DNA from: Stentor coeruleus
Taxonomy: Eukaryota; Ciliophora; Heterotrichea; Heterotrichida; Stentoridae
Direction of reading: 5' to 3'
DNA length: 64,000 bases
Assembly: GCA_001970955.1 (NCBI GenBank)
Contig: MPUH01000097.1
Span: 45,591 to 109,590, forward strand
The notes beneath the pieces were generated by a model. That model made no database searches, was not told the origin of the DNA, and worked only from the letters and a program-made list of their open reading frames with translations. Shown one piece after another: positions 43,254-53,000 of the stretch. Every line of letters starts with the position of its first letter. Within the stretch, counting starts at the first letter, position 1. A program made the translations under genes and the position numbers.

Positions 43254-43688
43254 AATATTTATTACAAATTAATGAAAAAGTCAAACTGGATAAGACGGAC
43301 AGCTCTTTATTTCCTTTTCATTGGATGAGCTTAAAATAAATCTTTCTGATTCACTATAAGAAATAACAATATTCTACTAAGAATTCTCCTTAAACTCTCT
43401 CTGTTCTTGCAGATTTACTCTTCACTTGTCAAAAGAATAGAAAGAAACAAATCAAGATCATTATTCTAAACGCAGGATACCTTTAAAACTATAAAAATAG
43501 CAAATATATGGCATCCTTATATGCCAATATAGTCAAGAATAACAATAAAAACTAAATTTGAATTACTCTAGCCAATAATATTCTCCATGACCTATTTGAT
43601 ATTAGCTATGATAAAATCGATGGTAAAGTTTCCTGAAATAATTAACAAATTATCTTTATTAAACTTATAACTTTTCTTGCTTTTATCT
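43254..43688. other. Intergenic region
   Basis: AT-rich; no coding or RNA signal recognised. It holds the promoter of UBL5 and the 3' end of the 7TM gene to the right. Confidence 0.35.
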
Positions 43689-44691
43689 TTAAGCAGTACA
43701 CGTGTAGCTTTTTTGATATGTTAGAGAAAACTCTTCACGCATTTTTTCATCTTTAAGTGTATTAAAAAGTCTTTTTTCTATCTGATCTCTTGAAAATTTA
43801 ATACTCAGACTCATATCATTGGCATTATGAGGTAAAAGCACTGATGGCAAAGAATGCTCCTCATAAGTATCAACTCTTGAAACTTTTAATATAAAAAGGA
43901 CAATAAAAATTGGTAAGATTTCTAAACCGACATAATATAAAAAAAACATAACAACACTATATGGAAAATACTCAAGAGCAAAATATTCTGAATGGAGATA
44001 TTCAACAAACAAAGAATTTGTCAATAATAAAATAGTCTTAAGTAAGTAAGCAATTCCTGTACAAAGAGTTATGAACTTAATCTTAGATGTTATTCTATAT
44101 GAATCATTATCTGTAAAAGCGAATTTTATATTTTTATTTAATAGTTTTCCAGAGATGAAAAGAGAAATTGAGCATAAAGTTGATATTATCATATCTATTG
44201 ATACAGTTAAAATCCATTTAGCGTTGTTTCCTTGGATGTTCCCATATATAAAAACAATGTGACAAGCAAAGCTTATGGTTATAAGCATAATGTATGCTAT
44301 AATTGCTTTTATTAAATACTGCTTTTGCTTTTTCTCAGTGTAAGAAATGTTGGAAGAAACATACATTTCAAACCATAAGATAGAAAAGGTTAGCCCAAGA
44401 ATGCCTTGGAATGTGCTGCATAGAGAGTCCATAAGCAAGTGACTTGCAAAACCAAAGTTAATCCAAGGGTCTAAAACCCATAAAATTCTTGCTAAATAGC
44501 TTATTACAGCAGCCTATTGTAAAAACTAAAACATAAAATATTCTCTGTCTAGTTAATGCTCCGCATGGTGTTTCTCGAAAACTATAGCAAAGTTTCCATA
44601 TACTGACACCTATTATAATCGCATAAAGCCCACATAAAATCAGCATTAGCTCTTTATTTTTTACTCCAAAGTAAAACATTTCTTTTCTCAT
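43689..44691 (-). CDS. TOM1/TOM3-like seven-transmembrane protein
   Basis: Two exons, 328 aa. ATG at 44691. A 16-nt intron at 44492-44507 (GTAATAAGCTATTTAG) is needed; splicing gives ...TIGCSRILWVLDPWINFGF and restores the frame. Seven hydrophobic spans follow, with no large loops. The layout and motifs (RILWVLDPW; HLLMDSL; LFFSILWFE-like third span) resemble the THH1/TOM1/TOM3 family and other GPCR-like 7TM proteins. TOM proteins sit in endomembranes and bind small GTPases (ARL8) in plants. The role here is unknown. The C-terminal ~55 residues are hydrophilic and end in SYTCTA. Confidence 0.7.
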
Positions 44692-45469
44692 ATTTTATAA
44701 TTTCTTTTAATTTGAAAGACTATAGCAATTGAATAGTATCACAATATAATATAAACTTCAATAATCATTATTGTGACTAAATTAGAATAATGATTGCAAT
44801 TTTCATGATGCTGTATCAATACCAAAACTAGAATTAATAGTTTTGTAATTTACTTTCATTTAAATTATTCTTTTTTTGCTTGCTTTAAGCTGCATAAAAG
44901 CTTAGAATCATCTTGTTACTAATACTCTTTCTCGTCAAAATTAAAAAATATTTTGTTATACTAATTTATTATAATGTCCTATCATAAATAATAATCATAG
45001 AGTGTGAAATTAAAGCAATATATTAGATGAAGCATTTCATAAATTAAATAATCCTAAAACTCATCTCTTACCCTTCTAGTAATCAATTAAGATCATATTC
45101 ATCATAAAAAACATTTCTTATCGCTAGCTACTGAAATTTAAAAATAGTTTTTGATAATTTTCATTTTAACTCGCATTTAAAAATCAAATAAACCTAGACT
45201 AAACATGGTTTATCCATGCTTTCACATGAAAACTTTCAAATTTTGAAATAAGTATCACCATGCTTTATAAATTATCATAAAATTTCAACCCTTCATCTTC
45301 AACATCTGAAAAAATCCTAGCTTTATTCTCTCTGTATTTCTAATCTTCTCTTAAAATTATCTTCTCCCTATTCCTCATGACAAAACAAAAAGATTTTCTC
45401 CAAAAACAACTCGAAAACATTAAAACTAATACCTAAATAAGAGTAATCAAAATATAATTCCGTTAAAAA
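44692..45469. other. Divergent intergenic region
   Basis: AT-rich. A short upstream ORF at 45379-45438 (20 codons including stop, starting MTKQKDFLQKQ) lies just before the next gene and could be a uORF or leader. Right end C/A-rich. Nothing else was recognised. Confidence 0.35.
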
Positions 45470-46327
45470 ATGTATCACGCAGTTAAGTCTTGCCACACTC
45501 CCAACAAACTGACAAAAAACTACCGCAAAAAGTCAACAACCCCACTAAAATATATTGAAACTCCCCAACCTAAAACCCTAACAAAACTAAGACAAAGTAC
45601 TACCCCAATTCCTCAAAGGAATGCCCGACCTCATTCAGAGAATCAAAGCATGGATTTCACTCTTAACTCTTCAAAAATGTTTACAAAAGCTGATTTTGTA
45701 AGGGAGAAATTCTCACCTGATGGAATCCCTACACCAAAATTCGATGTTCATGCTTGCAGAGAAGAAATTAATCGTCTTGAAAGCGAAATTAATAGTTCTT
45801 TTCTCTTTGAAAGCAAACTAATGCGTGAAGATTGGCGTAAGGCAAAGCACTCTGTCGACTTGCAAACACAAAACGAGGTCAGAGAGCACATGTCTTTTAA
45901 TACACAAATGAATATGAACTTCAAATCTTTCCAAGATAACCAAGTTAAATACTGTAAAATATCAGAAAGGAAAATGATTGAAAATGAGTTCCAAGCAGCG
46001 AAAGAAGTTAAATTAAAACTAGAAATTGAAAACAGGAAGAAAATGCATGACGATTTGATGAGGGAAAAAAATAAGCATTTGCAGAGACAGGATGCTTTAG
46101 AACAAAGAAGGCAACAGAGAAAAAATGAGAAAGAGCAGGAAAGGGAAAGTTTTAAGGAATTCGTTGGGGTGTTGAAGGAAAACATGCGCAGGGAACAGAT
46201 GAGGTGCAATAAAGAGAGAGATTTTGGTTATGCACAGGAAGTAGGCGCGAAATGGATGAAGTTGCATTCAGTGGACAAGCAAGTGAAAGAAAATTTGCAA
46301 ATTGTTGATAAGCTTATTAATAAATAG
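45470..46327 (+). CDS. Coiled-coil protein, unknown
   Basis: 285 aa, single exon, TAG stop. The first 75 residues are basic with Pro/Thr/Ser (TTPLKYIETPQPK; STTPIPQRNARP). From about residue 95 the protein is almost entirely charged helix with long runs of Glu, Lys, Arg and Gln, for example MHDDLMREKNKHLQRQDALE, typical of coiled coils. No membrane span, no catalytic motif. It is probably a cytoskeletal or basal-body structural protein. Confidence 0.72.
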   Translation: MYHAVKSCHTPNKLTKNYRKKSTTPLKYIETPQPKTLTKLRQSTTPIPQRNARPHSENQSMDFTLNSSKMFTKADFVREKFSPDGIPTPKFDVHACREEINRLESEINSSFLFESKLMREDWRKAKHSVDLQTQNEVREHMSFNTQMNMNFKSFQDNQVKYCKISERKMIENEFQAAKEVKLKLEIENRKKMHDDLMREKNKHLQRQDALEQRRQQRKNEKEQERESFKEFVGVLKENMRREQMRCNKERDFGYAQEVGAKWMKLHSVDKQVKENLQIVDKLINK

Positions 46328-47086
46328 AGAGATGTATATTAAAAATATGAAGTTTTGAGTGAGATAACAGGTTTTTGAGATGAATTTTTGGGTGTGATTG
46401 ATTCTGATGAAAAAAAAAATAATATTATTTTTTTAGAGGAATGCTAAATTTTTTGAGCTAAAGTTCAGATAAGTAATGATGCTTGATATTCTAAGAGTGA
46501 AAAAAAGAAAGCTAATTTTAGATTTTGTTATCAATTTTATCTTGGAGGTGGAATGTGATAAATTGCTTGATGTTTCTAAGAAAGATTTTTTATATGAGTA
46601 TGCTTATTTTATTAACTATGATATTTATGTAAAAAATTTGTTTATCCTTACAGTATTTCATTTAGTTATTTATGCAATATAATGTTTTTAATCACATGAC
46701 ATAATTTTATTATATTTAATACCAAGTCACATTTTTTCAAAACACTAAATCCCTTACTTTACACATTAAGTTTAAAATAAAGGAGCTTCTTCATTATAAA
46801 ATATATAACCATATCTTATTAAGCACTACTATAAATGCTTAAATCAAATTAATTAAGTCAAATAAAAAATAGATTCTAAAGTATTTTCCACTTAAATAAC
46901 TATCAAAACTTGGATTTATCAAAATATTACCCATTATTACCCATTATTCCCTTGCAAGAACATTATCAAGTCTTATCGTTAAATAATTTTTACTAAGAAC
47001 ACCCGCTAACACAATCTTCTTAGTTTCCACAAACCCTTTATCTTATTTTCCTAATTCAAAACTTTTACTCTATATTGTCTTTACAA
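46328..47086. other. Convergent intergenic region
   Basis: Contains a 68-codon ORF (46476-46682) of Leu/Ile/Lys-rich AT-biased sequence that I do not consider a supported gene. No RNA gene was recognised. Confidence 0.35.
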
Positions 47087-47434
47087 TTAATTATGCCTAA
47101 TTCTCTTAAGTCTGCTTATTCTTTGATTTTGCCCTTCAATTACTTTAAGCATTTTCTTGTACTCTTTATTTTCTTCAGCAAGACCTTTCCATGTAGTATA
47201 ATCTAAATTTGTATCTTTACACGAATTGTCTCTTGTTAATGTTGGAGTGAGAATGATGAAATTTGAATACTTCCTTTGTGTTAACGCAAAATTGACTTCT
47301 TTAATTTTCTTGAGTAATTCACTAAACCGATGATTTTTTTTCAGTTCCTCTAATTTGGGAAGCTTAATAGGTGTCCTCTGTACATCAACAAGCACTTTCT
47401 TGTATTTACAGAATGTTGAGTTTTTATTATTCAT
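47087..47434 (-). CDS. Small hypothetical protein
   Basis: 115 aa from the first ATG at 47434 (MNNKNSTFCKYKKVLVD) to TAA at 47087. The open frame extends further upstream to about 47560 without an ATG, so an upstream exon joined by an intron I could not identify is possible. The C-terminal half is Lys/Glu-rich and helical (EENKEYKKMLKVIEGQNQRI). Family unknown. Confidence 0.45.
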   Translation of the reverse strand: MNNKNSTFCKYKKVLVDVQRTPIKLPKLEELKKNHRFSELLKKIKEVNFALTQRKYSNFIILTPTLTRDNSCKDTNLDYTTWKGLAEENKEYKKMLKVIEGQNQRISRLKRIRHN

Positions 47435-47816
47435 ATATTTTATTATTGTATTTACAACAGAATATAAGTTTGGTAAAGTTAAAAACTGGTTTTTTGGACT
47501 TGCAGAAAATAATCTCAATGTTTTGGATAGTCTAAAGGGAGTATGCAGAAGGGTAAATAAATATTATATAAATCTTAAAAACTTCACTTTGCTGGCATCC
47601 TTTATTTAGAAATTAATTATACAATTTTATCTTTAACAAAATGCATGCTTGATAAAAAGATAAATACTACCAGTATTTTTTTTTCTATAGCGGCTCTAAA
47701 TACTATATCTGATATAAGTATATAATATGTTTGCTATGCTTACTGAAACTGCATCTTAGCATAAATTATTCTATTCCTTTTCCCTAGTGTAATTCGCTTT
47801 GCATAATAATCCTTAA
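47435..47816. other. Intergenic region
   Basis: Includes an ATG-less open extension of the gene to its left (47435-47560). The remainder is AT-rich without features. Confidence 0.3.
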
Positions 47817-48755
47817 TTAAAATCCGGACTTATACCTATATAACATATTATAAAGGTCTTTCATAGACCAAGTGCATCTTTCCCCAAGTTCAGACTCAAA
47901 CTCATATTGGATCTTTGCTGGAGCTTCTCCATTTTTATGCAACTCAATTGCCTTTTGTTTAAACTCCTCAGGTATAAACCGATTTTTAGCAGTCTTTTTG
48001 ATTTCTTCAGGGCCGAGTAAATCATGTGTATGATGGAGTTTCCTTGTTGTTATAACCCATTTCTCATCTTTTCTTCGCAAAATTATGTGACATTTGCACA
48101 TTTTTTTAATACTTTTTCTATTTCTTTGCTTAGACTGATCTTTAACTTTCCTCATTCGTACCTTTCCTCTAGCGGAACAAGCAAATTCTTGATAAACATC
48201 TTTCTTACTATTTCCTTTACATATATTGAATCCACATTTTTTAGCATATTCTTCAAATATCTCAGCAGCTTCCTCTAAAGTTGTAAATAATTGCCCAATT
48301 CCTATGCATTCACTATCAATACTTGGCTCAAAATACTGTTTTTCATCTTTTAAACCCATAAAAGGCTGAATATCATCTTTAGAATCCTTGAAACTTGATA
48401 CTAGAGTTGTTGTTTGGGGAGTAGTGATTTTTATATCTTCATCGAATTTCAGAATTGAAGGAGTCAATAAGCCGGGACTGTTTACTTTATAGTCATATGC
48501 TATCTTGCTTAGTGATCTAGAAGCCTCGCTTAAATGCCTTGACATCTTTTCATACTCAATCTTGGAGAGATCTAAGTGACTTTTACCTGTCCGCAAAGTT
48601 GTTGCATCTGAAGGATCTCTTAAGATCGATATAAGATTGTTAACATTATCTATAATGCTTGTTAAAGCTTGAGCTGAAGTCATATCAAACAAAGGATATT
48701 GACTAAAATACTCGCTACCGCTCCAATTTGATGGTGATTGTGTATACCAGTTCAT
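47817..48755 (-). CDS. FAR1-type DNA-binding domain protein
   Basis: 312 aa, single exon, TAA stop. Residues about 160-245 form a FAR1/WRKY-GCM1-type zinc domain: FTTLEEAAEIFEEYAKKCGF, then CSARGK, a basic linker with many Arg/Lys, KKMCKCHIILRRKDEKW, and the closing LHHTHDLL with paired His. FAR1 domains are DNA-binding modules derived from Mutator-like transposases. No DDE catalytic domain follows; instead there is a short C-terminal helical region (RFIPEEFKQKAIELHKNGEA) resembling a helix-turn-helix. The N-terminal half is Ser-rich. Likely a domesticated transcription factor. Confidence 0.78.
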   Translation of the reverse strand: MNWYTQSPSNWSGSEYFSQYPLFDMTSAQALTSIIDNVNNLISILRDPSDATTLRTGKSHLDLSKIEYEKMSRHLSEASRSLSKIAYDYKVNSPGLLTPSILKFDEDIKITTPQTTTLVSSFKDSKDDIQPFMGLKDEKQYFEPSIDSECIGIGQLFTTLEEAAEIFEEYAKKCGFNICKGNSKKDVYQEFACSARGKVRMRKVKDQSKQRNRKSIKKMCKCHIILRRKDEKWVITTRKLHHTHDLLGPEEIKKTAKNRFIPEEFKQKAIELHKNGEAPAKIQYEFESELGERCTWSMKDLYNMLYRYKSGF

Positions 48756-50057
48756 CTTAGATTCTATCCTATCAAATAATTTCTTACAGCCTATATTATA
48801 AGTAATAATCCATTTCCAAAACTATTTTGAAGATTGAAGTATTTTGTGAGTTAAAAGTGATGGAAATATTTATTAGTATTTAAAATATTGTAGGCATAGC
48901 AGTTTAGATATGGAAGTGAATATTCAAATTGAATTATACTTTATATTAAATATGTGAAAAAGAGGATTTGAAAAATTTAGTTTATAAGATTTGCATTTAA
49001 GAGCATTTGAATTCAGAGTCGGTCATAGAGCTCTATGGTAAGAATATTAGATAAATATTATAAGTGATTTATTACTGAAAATTAAGATTGATAATAGTTT
49101 TGGTTATATGTTGGAAAATTTACGACTATTTAAATTTAATGATATTCAGGGTATGCTATGTAGCTCAAAAAATGAGGGTAATGTGAGGATAAATGAAGAA
49201 ATTATCATATGAATAAATAATTTGCTAGATTTAGTTGATATTAATTATAAAACAAACTTTTTCAACAAATACTCTAAACTTCAAATCGCATAAATGAAAT
49301 TTTTAAAACTAATAAATTTAAATATTGACATGAGAATAACTTATTTTTGAGCAGTATTAAAAAAATTATAGTCGAGACTATATTTTGCATGATAACAGAA
49401 ATAAAATCATTGAAAAATAAGGCTTGCTGTTAGAAGCAGATAAATAACTGATTTTATCAGATACTGAAGGTATGATACCAAATATGCAAAATATCAAAGC
49501 TAATAGTAGTGTATATCTAAAGTAATATTATAAAATTAAGAGAAAATTGCAAATTATTATCATTTACAAAAATATCAATGTATATATCATTTTATATCTA
49601 GTTGGTTAGTTTTTTTTCACCTACGCTAAATAATTATTTTTTTAAATAGTTTATTTTCTACTCATAAACCCAAAGATTTTCAATATTGAATAAAATCATT
49701 CGTTGAATTTGGGATTATATACAAATTAGAAATCATTTTTTTATCCAATCCTTACCTTTTTATCTTCATAATCATATTTGATTATTTCTTTTACTTCTAT
49801 CAAATTCGCATAAACACCTTAAAAAATAAATACAGCTTTCACAATATTTTCTTGCGCATATATTTAAATATTCAATCTCAATATCTTGGGCTTATAAAAA
49901 ATGCTGAAAATGGAAAGAACAGAAGGTGAAATAACAGCTNTTTTCTTTTACTTCTATCAAATTCGCATAAACACCTTAAAAAATAAATACAGCTTTCACA
50001 ATATTTTCTTGCGCATATATTTAAATATTCAGTCTCAATATCTTGGGCTTATAAAAA
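48756..50057. other. Intergenic region with a probable gene relic and an assembly duplication
   Basis: 1.3 kb. 49045-49570 contains protein-like reading frames broken by several stops (separate entry). 49785-50096 is an N-gap duplication that overlaps the start of the next gene. Confidence 0.45.
49045..49570 (+). pseudogene. Probable decayed protein-coding gene
   Basis: From ATG 49108 one frame reads MLENLRLFKFNDIQGML and on for 34 codons to a TGA, then INNLLDLVDINYKTNFF to a TAA, then MKFLKLINLNIDMRITYF to a TGA. A second frame then continues with RDYILHDNRNKIIEK, TAA, GLLLEADK, TAA, LILSDTEGMIPNMQNIKAN. Each stop is one C-to-T change from CAA, CAG or CGA. No 15/16-nt intron removes them. 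I read this as a decayed gene of unknown family. Confidence 0.4.
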
Positions 50058-50096
50058 ATGCTGAAAATGGAAAGAACAGAAGGTGAAATAACAGCT
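49785..50096. repeat. 155-bp duplication around a single N at a gene start
   Basis: 49785-49939 and 49942-50096 match except for one A/G difference, across an N at 49940. The copy includes the start codon region of the large cyclase gene, producing a spurious first start at 49901. Almost certainly an unmerged contig overlap. Confidence 0.9.
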
Positions 50097-53000
50097 ATGC
50101 GATATATTGAACTTCAAGGAGTAAACCCAAATACAAATATTCTATATCCTGATAATTCAATTATAACATCCAGATATACAAAGTGGAATTTTCTACCTAA
50201 AAATCTACTCCTTCAATTTACACACCCTGCAAAAATCTGGTTTCTTTTAATCTCAATTTTAGAACTAAGTCTGTTAAATGAGCAAATCACAGTTCCTATT
50301 GGGACAATTTGTCCATTATTGCTTTTAGTATTTATTGAAGCTGTGCGAGAATGTTACAACGACTATGCACGACATGCATCTGATGAAAAACTTAACTATG
50401 CTGAGTATCCTGTATGGGATGGGACTAATTTTGTTTTGAAAATCAGCAAAGATATCAAAGTAGGTGATATAATACTAATATACAATAATGAATCCCCACC
50501 TGCAGATATTATGATTCTAGCTTCATCTAACGCAGACCATGAATGCTACGTTGAAACCTCAACATATATGGGCGAATCTTCATTAAAAATAAAGCATGCA
50601 GTTAAAGAAACCCAACTAATCCTTGACGCACTGGAAATAGATGAAGCCACTTCAAGACTTAAAAACCTTCACGAAGATCTTCATGTATCATTACCAAATG
50701 CAAATTATAAAGCATTTAAAGGAAAACTAAAGCTCAGGGTCTCACCAAAGAGCACAAATATTAATGTTGATAATGTTATATATAGAGGAACTAAAATAAA
50801 TAACACACCTTGGCTGTTCGGTGTTGCTTTATATACTGGAAATGAGTGCAAAGCTTGGATTAACACTAATTGTCATAAGTCGAAGAATTCTAAGCTTGTA
50901 AACACGGTTGAAAAATGGATGCTCTGGCTTTATTCTGTAATTATTGGAGTTTGTGTTATAAATACAACTGTTTTTTCACTTAATTATGAGAAAATGGATT
51001 ATAGCTGGAGAGATATTTTGGTTAGTAATATTATCTTGTTTGCACATATTATGCCAATATCACTAGTTTTGTCAATAGAGTTCATTAGAATTTTTATGGC
51101 GGTTATATTCAGACCAGGCTCTATGATTGCTGTTAATAGTGCTAATCTATTTTCTAATCTTGGTATGGTAGAGTATATAGTTGCAGATAAAACAGGAACA
51201 ATTACTGAAAATAATCTGCAAATAATTTTCTGTGTCGTAGTTGATAAGGTTTATTGGAATTGCGAAAATGATGTTTATGACCAAAACCAAGACAATGATA
51301 AAACTGCGAAAAAAACCCTAACTTTGCAAGTATCTGAGAAATTTGATGATGTTTCTTCTTTGACAGATATTGCAAATAACATAATAAGTTATCCAGATGA
51401 CAAGATTTTGATGAACTACCTCATATGTATGGCAATATGCAACCTCGCATTCCCGGAAGAGTCTGATTATGTAGCTTTAACTGTTGATGATAAAGAACTT
51501 GCCAGGACAGCAGCCAAACTAGGAGTTAAGCTCTTATGCAGAGATACAGATGCTTGCTTGTTGAGTATTTTAAACAAGGAAGTAATTTTCGATGTATTAG
51601 GATTTCAGCAATTTTCGTCAGCAAAGAAAAAATCTAGAATCGTAGTCAGAAACAGATCCACAGGGAAAATTTTTATGTACGTTAAAGGTTCTAGAGAATC
51701 CTTAATGGACCTTTATTCAGTCGACCACACCGAAGATGAAGTTCTTGAAAGCTATAGAACAATCTATATGGGCTATAAAGAAATGACTGAGCTAGAAGGG
51801 AAAAGTTTTCTTCAAGAATACATGACAGCAAAGCAATCTCCTGTAAATAAAGAAGGGCGTGTGGAAATCGTCTTCGAAAATTATGAAAAGAAATTGATAT
51901 ATCTCGGTGTTGTCGGTTTAGAAGACTCAGTAAGTGAAGAAACCCAAAAGACCGTAAGGTTACTAAAAAGGGCTGGGATTAAATTCTGGCTCACTAGCGG
52001 AGATTCTGAAGAATCAACATTAAGTTCAGCATTAGCAGCGGATATGTACTTATCAACTGATCCTATCTACTCTTTGAGTGAACTAACTTCTGAACTAGAC
52101 TTTCTCAATGTGATTCAGGATTATATCCAAAAAGGGATTTATGAAGCTGATGATGAAAGCCTTAACAATTTTTCTTTCGGGGAAAATTACTATGCTGAAG
52201 AAAAAGTGGACCTCCTTGAAAAAGAAAACTCAGGCACTGAAAGGTGGACAGGTCGTCATCGGCCAACAGAGTTATTTAAAAAAATCATCACCTTTAAAGG
52301 CTCTCCTGATGCTTCAAAAGGCTATGGGCGGTCTAAGTCCCGCTTGGTTTCCTCAGCCCGGCACGCAACTATTAATCCATTTATATCGAAACTGACGTTC
52401 AGGCCTAAAAAAAAAACTAGGCTTCGTAACAACTATATTCCAAACAAAATCAATTATGTGCTTAGTATAGATAGTTCAGGCTTGGAATATGGTTGTAGTT
52501 CTAAACAGCACAGCAAATATTTTATTTCCTTGATTTTTGCTGCTAAATTTGTGTGTTTTCATTCATTATACCCAGATCACAAACGTCGGGTTGTTCAGTT
52601 ACTTAAAAACAATTTTAGTTTTAATCCGCTTGTTCTTGCTATTGGTGATGGGATCAGCGATATTGGAATGATTCAAGAAGCTGACATTGGCATTGGCATT
52701 GACGGCAAAGAAGGCTCAGATGCTGCTATAAGCAGTGATATTGCTATCAAACACTTTTCTCAGCTTAAAAAGCTCCTGCTTATCCATGGGCACAGCCAAT
52801 ATATTCAACTATCAAAAATGGTTCTTTTATCTTTTTACGCAATGATCATCCTTGAAGTTATTCTTTTTATTTATAACATCCTTGGAGTATTTACATCATT
52901 TTCTATTATTCCTAAAGAGTTAGTGGCCATCTACCGACTCATAGTTTCTACAATTCCAATAGCTGGGATGTGTATATTAGATTGTGATACGACTTCAACT

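Noticed and set aside
46476-46682. A 68-codon + strand ORF (MMLDILRVKKRK...)
   Set aside because: Composition is simple AT-driven Leu/Ile/Lys/Phe, no family, no supporting 5' flank skew; it lies in the 3' flank of another gene.
49901-50086. A 61-codon ORF overlapping the N at 49940, starting with the same residues as the cyclase
   Set aside because: It exists only because the gene start was duplicated across an N gap; it contains an unknown residue and ends inside the second copy.
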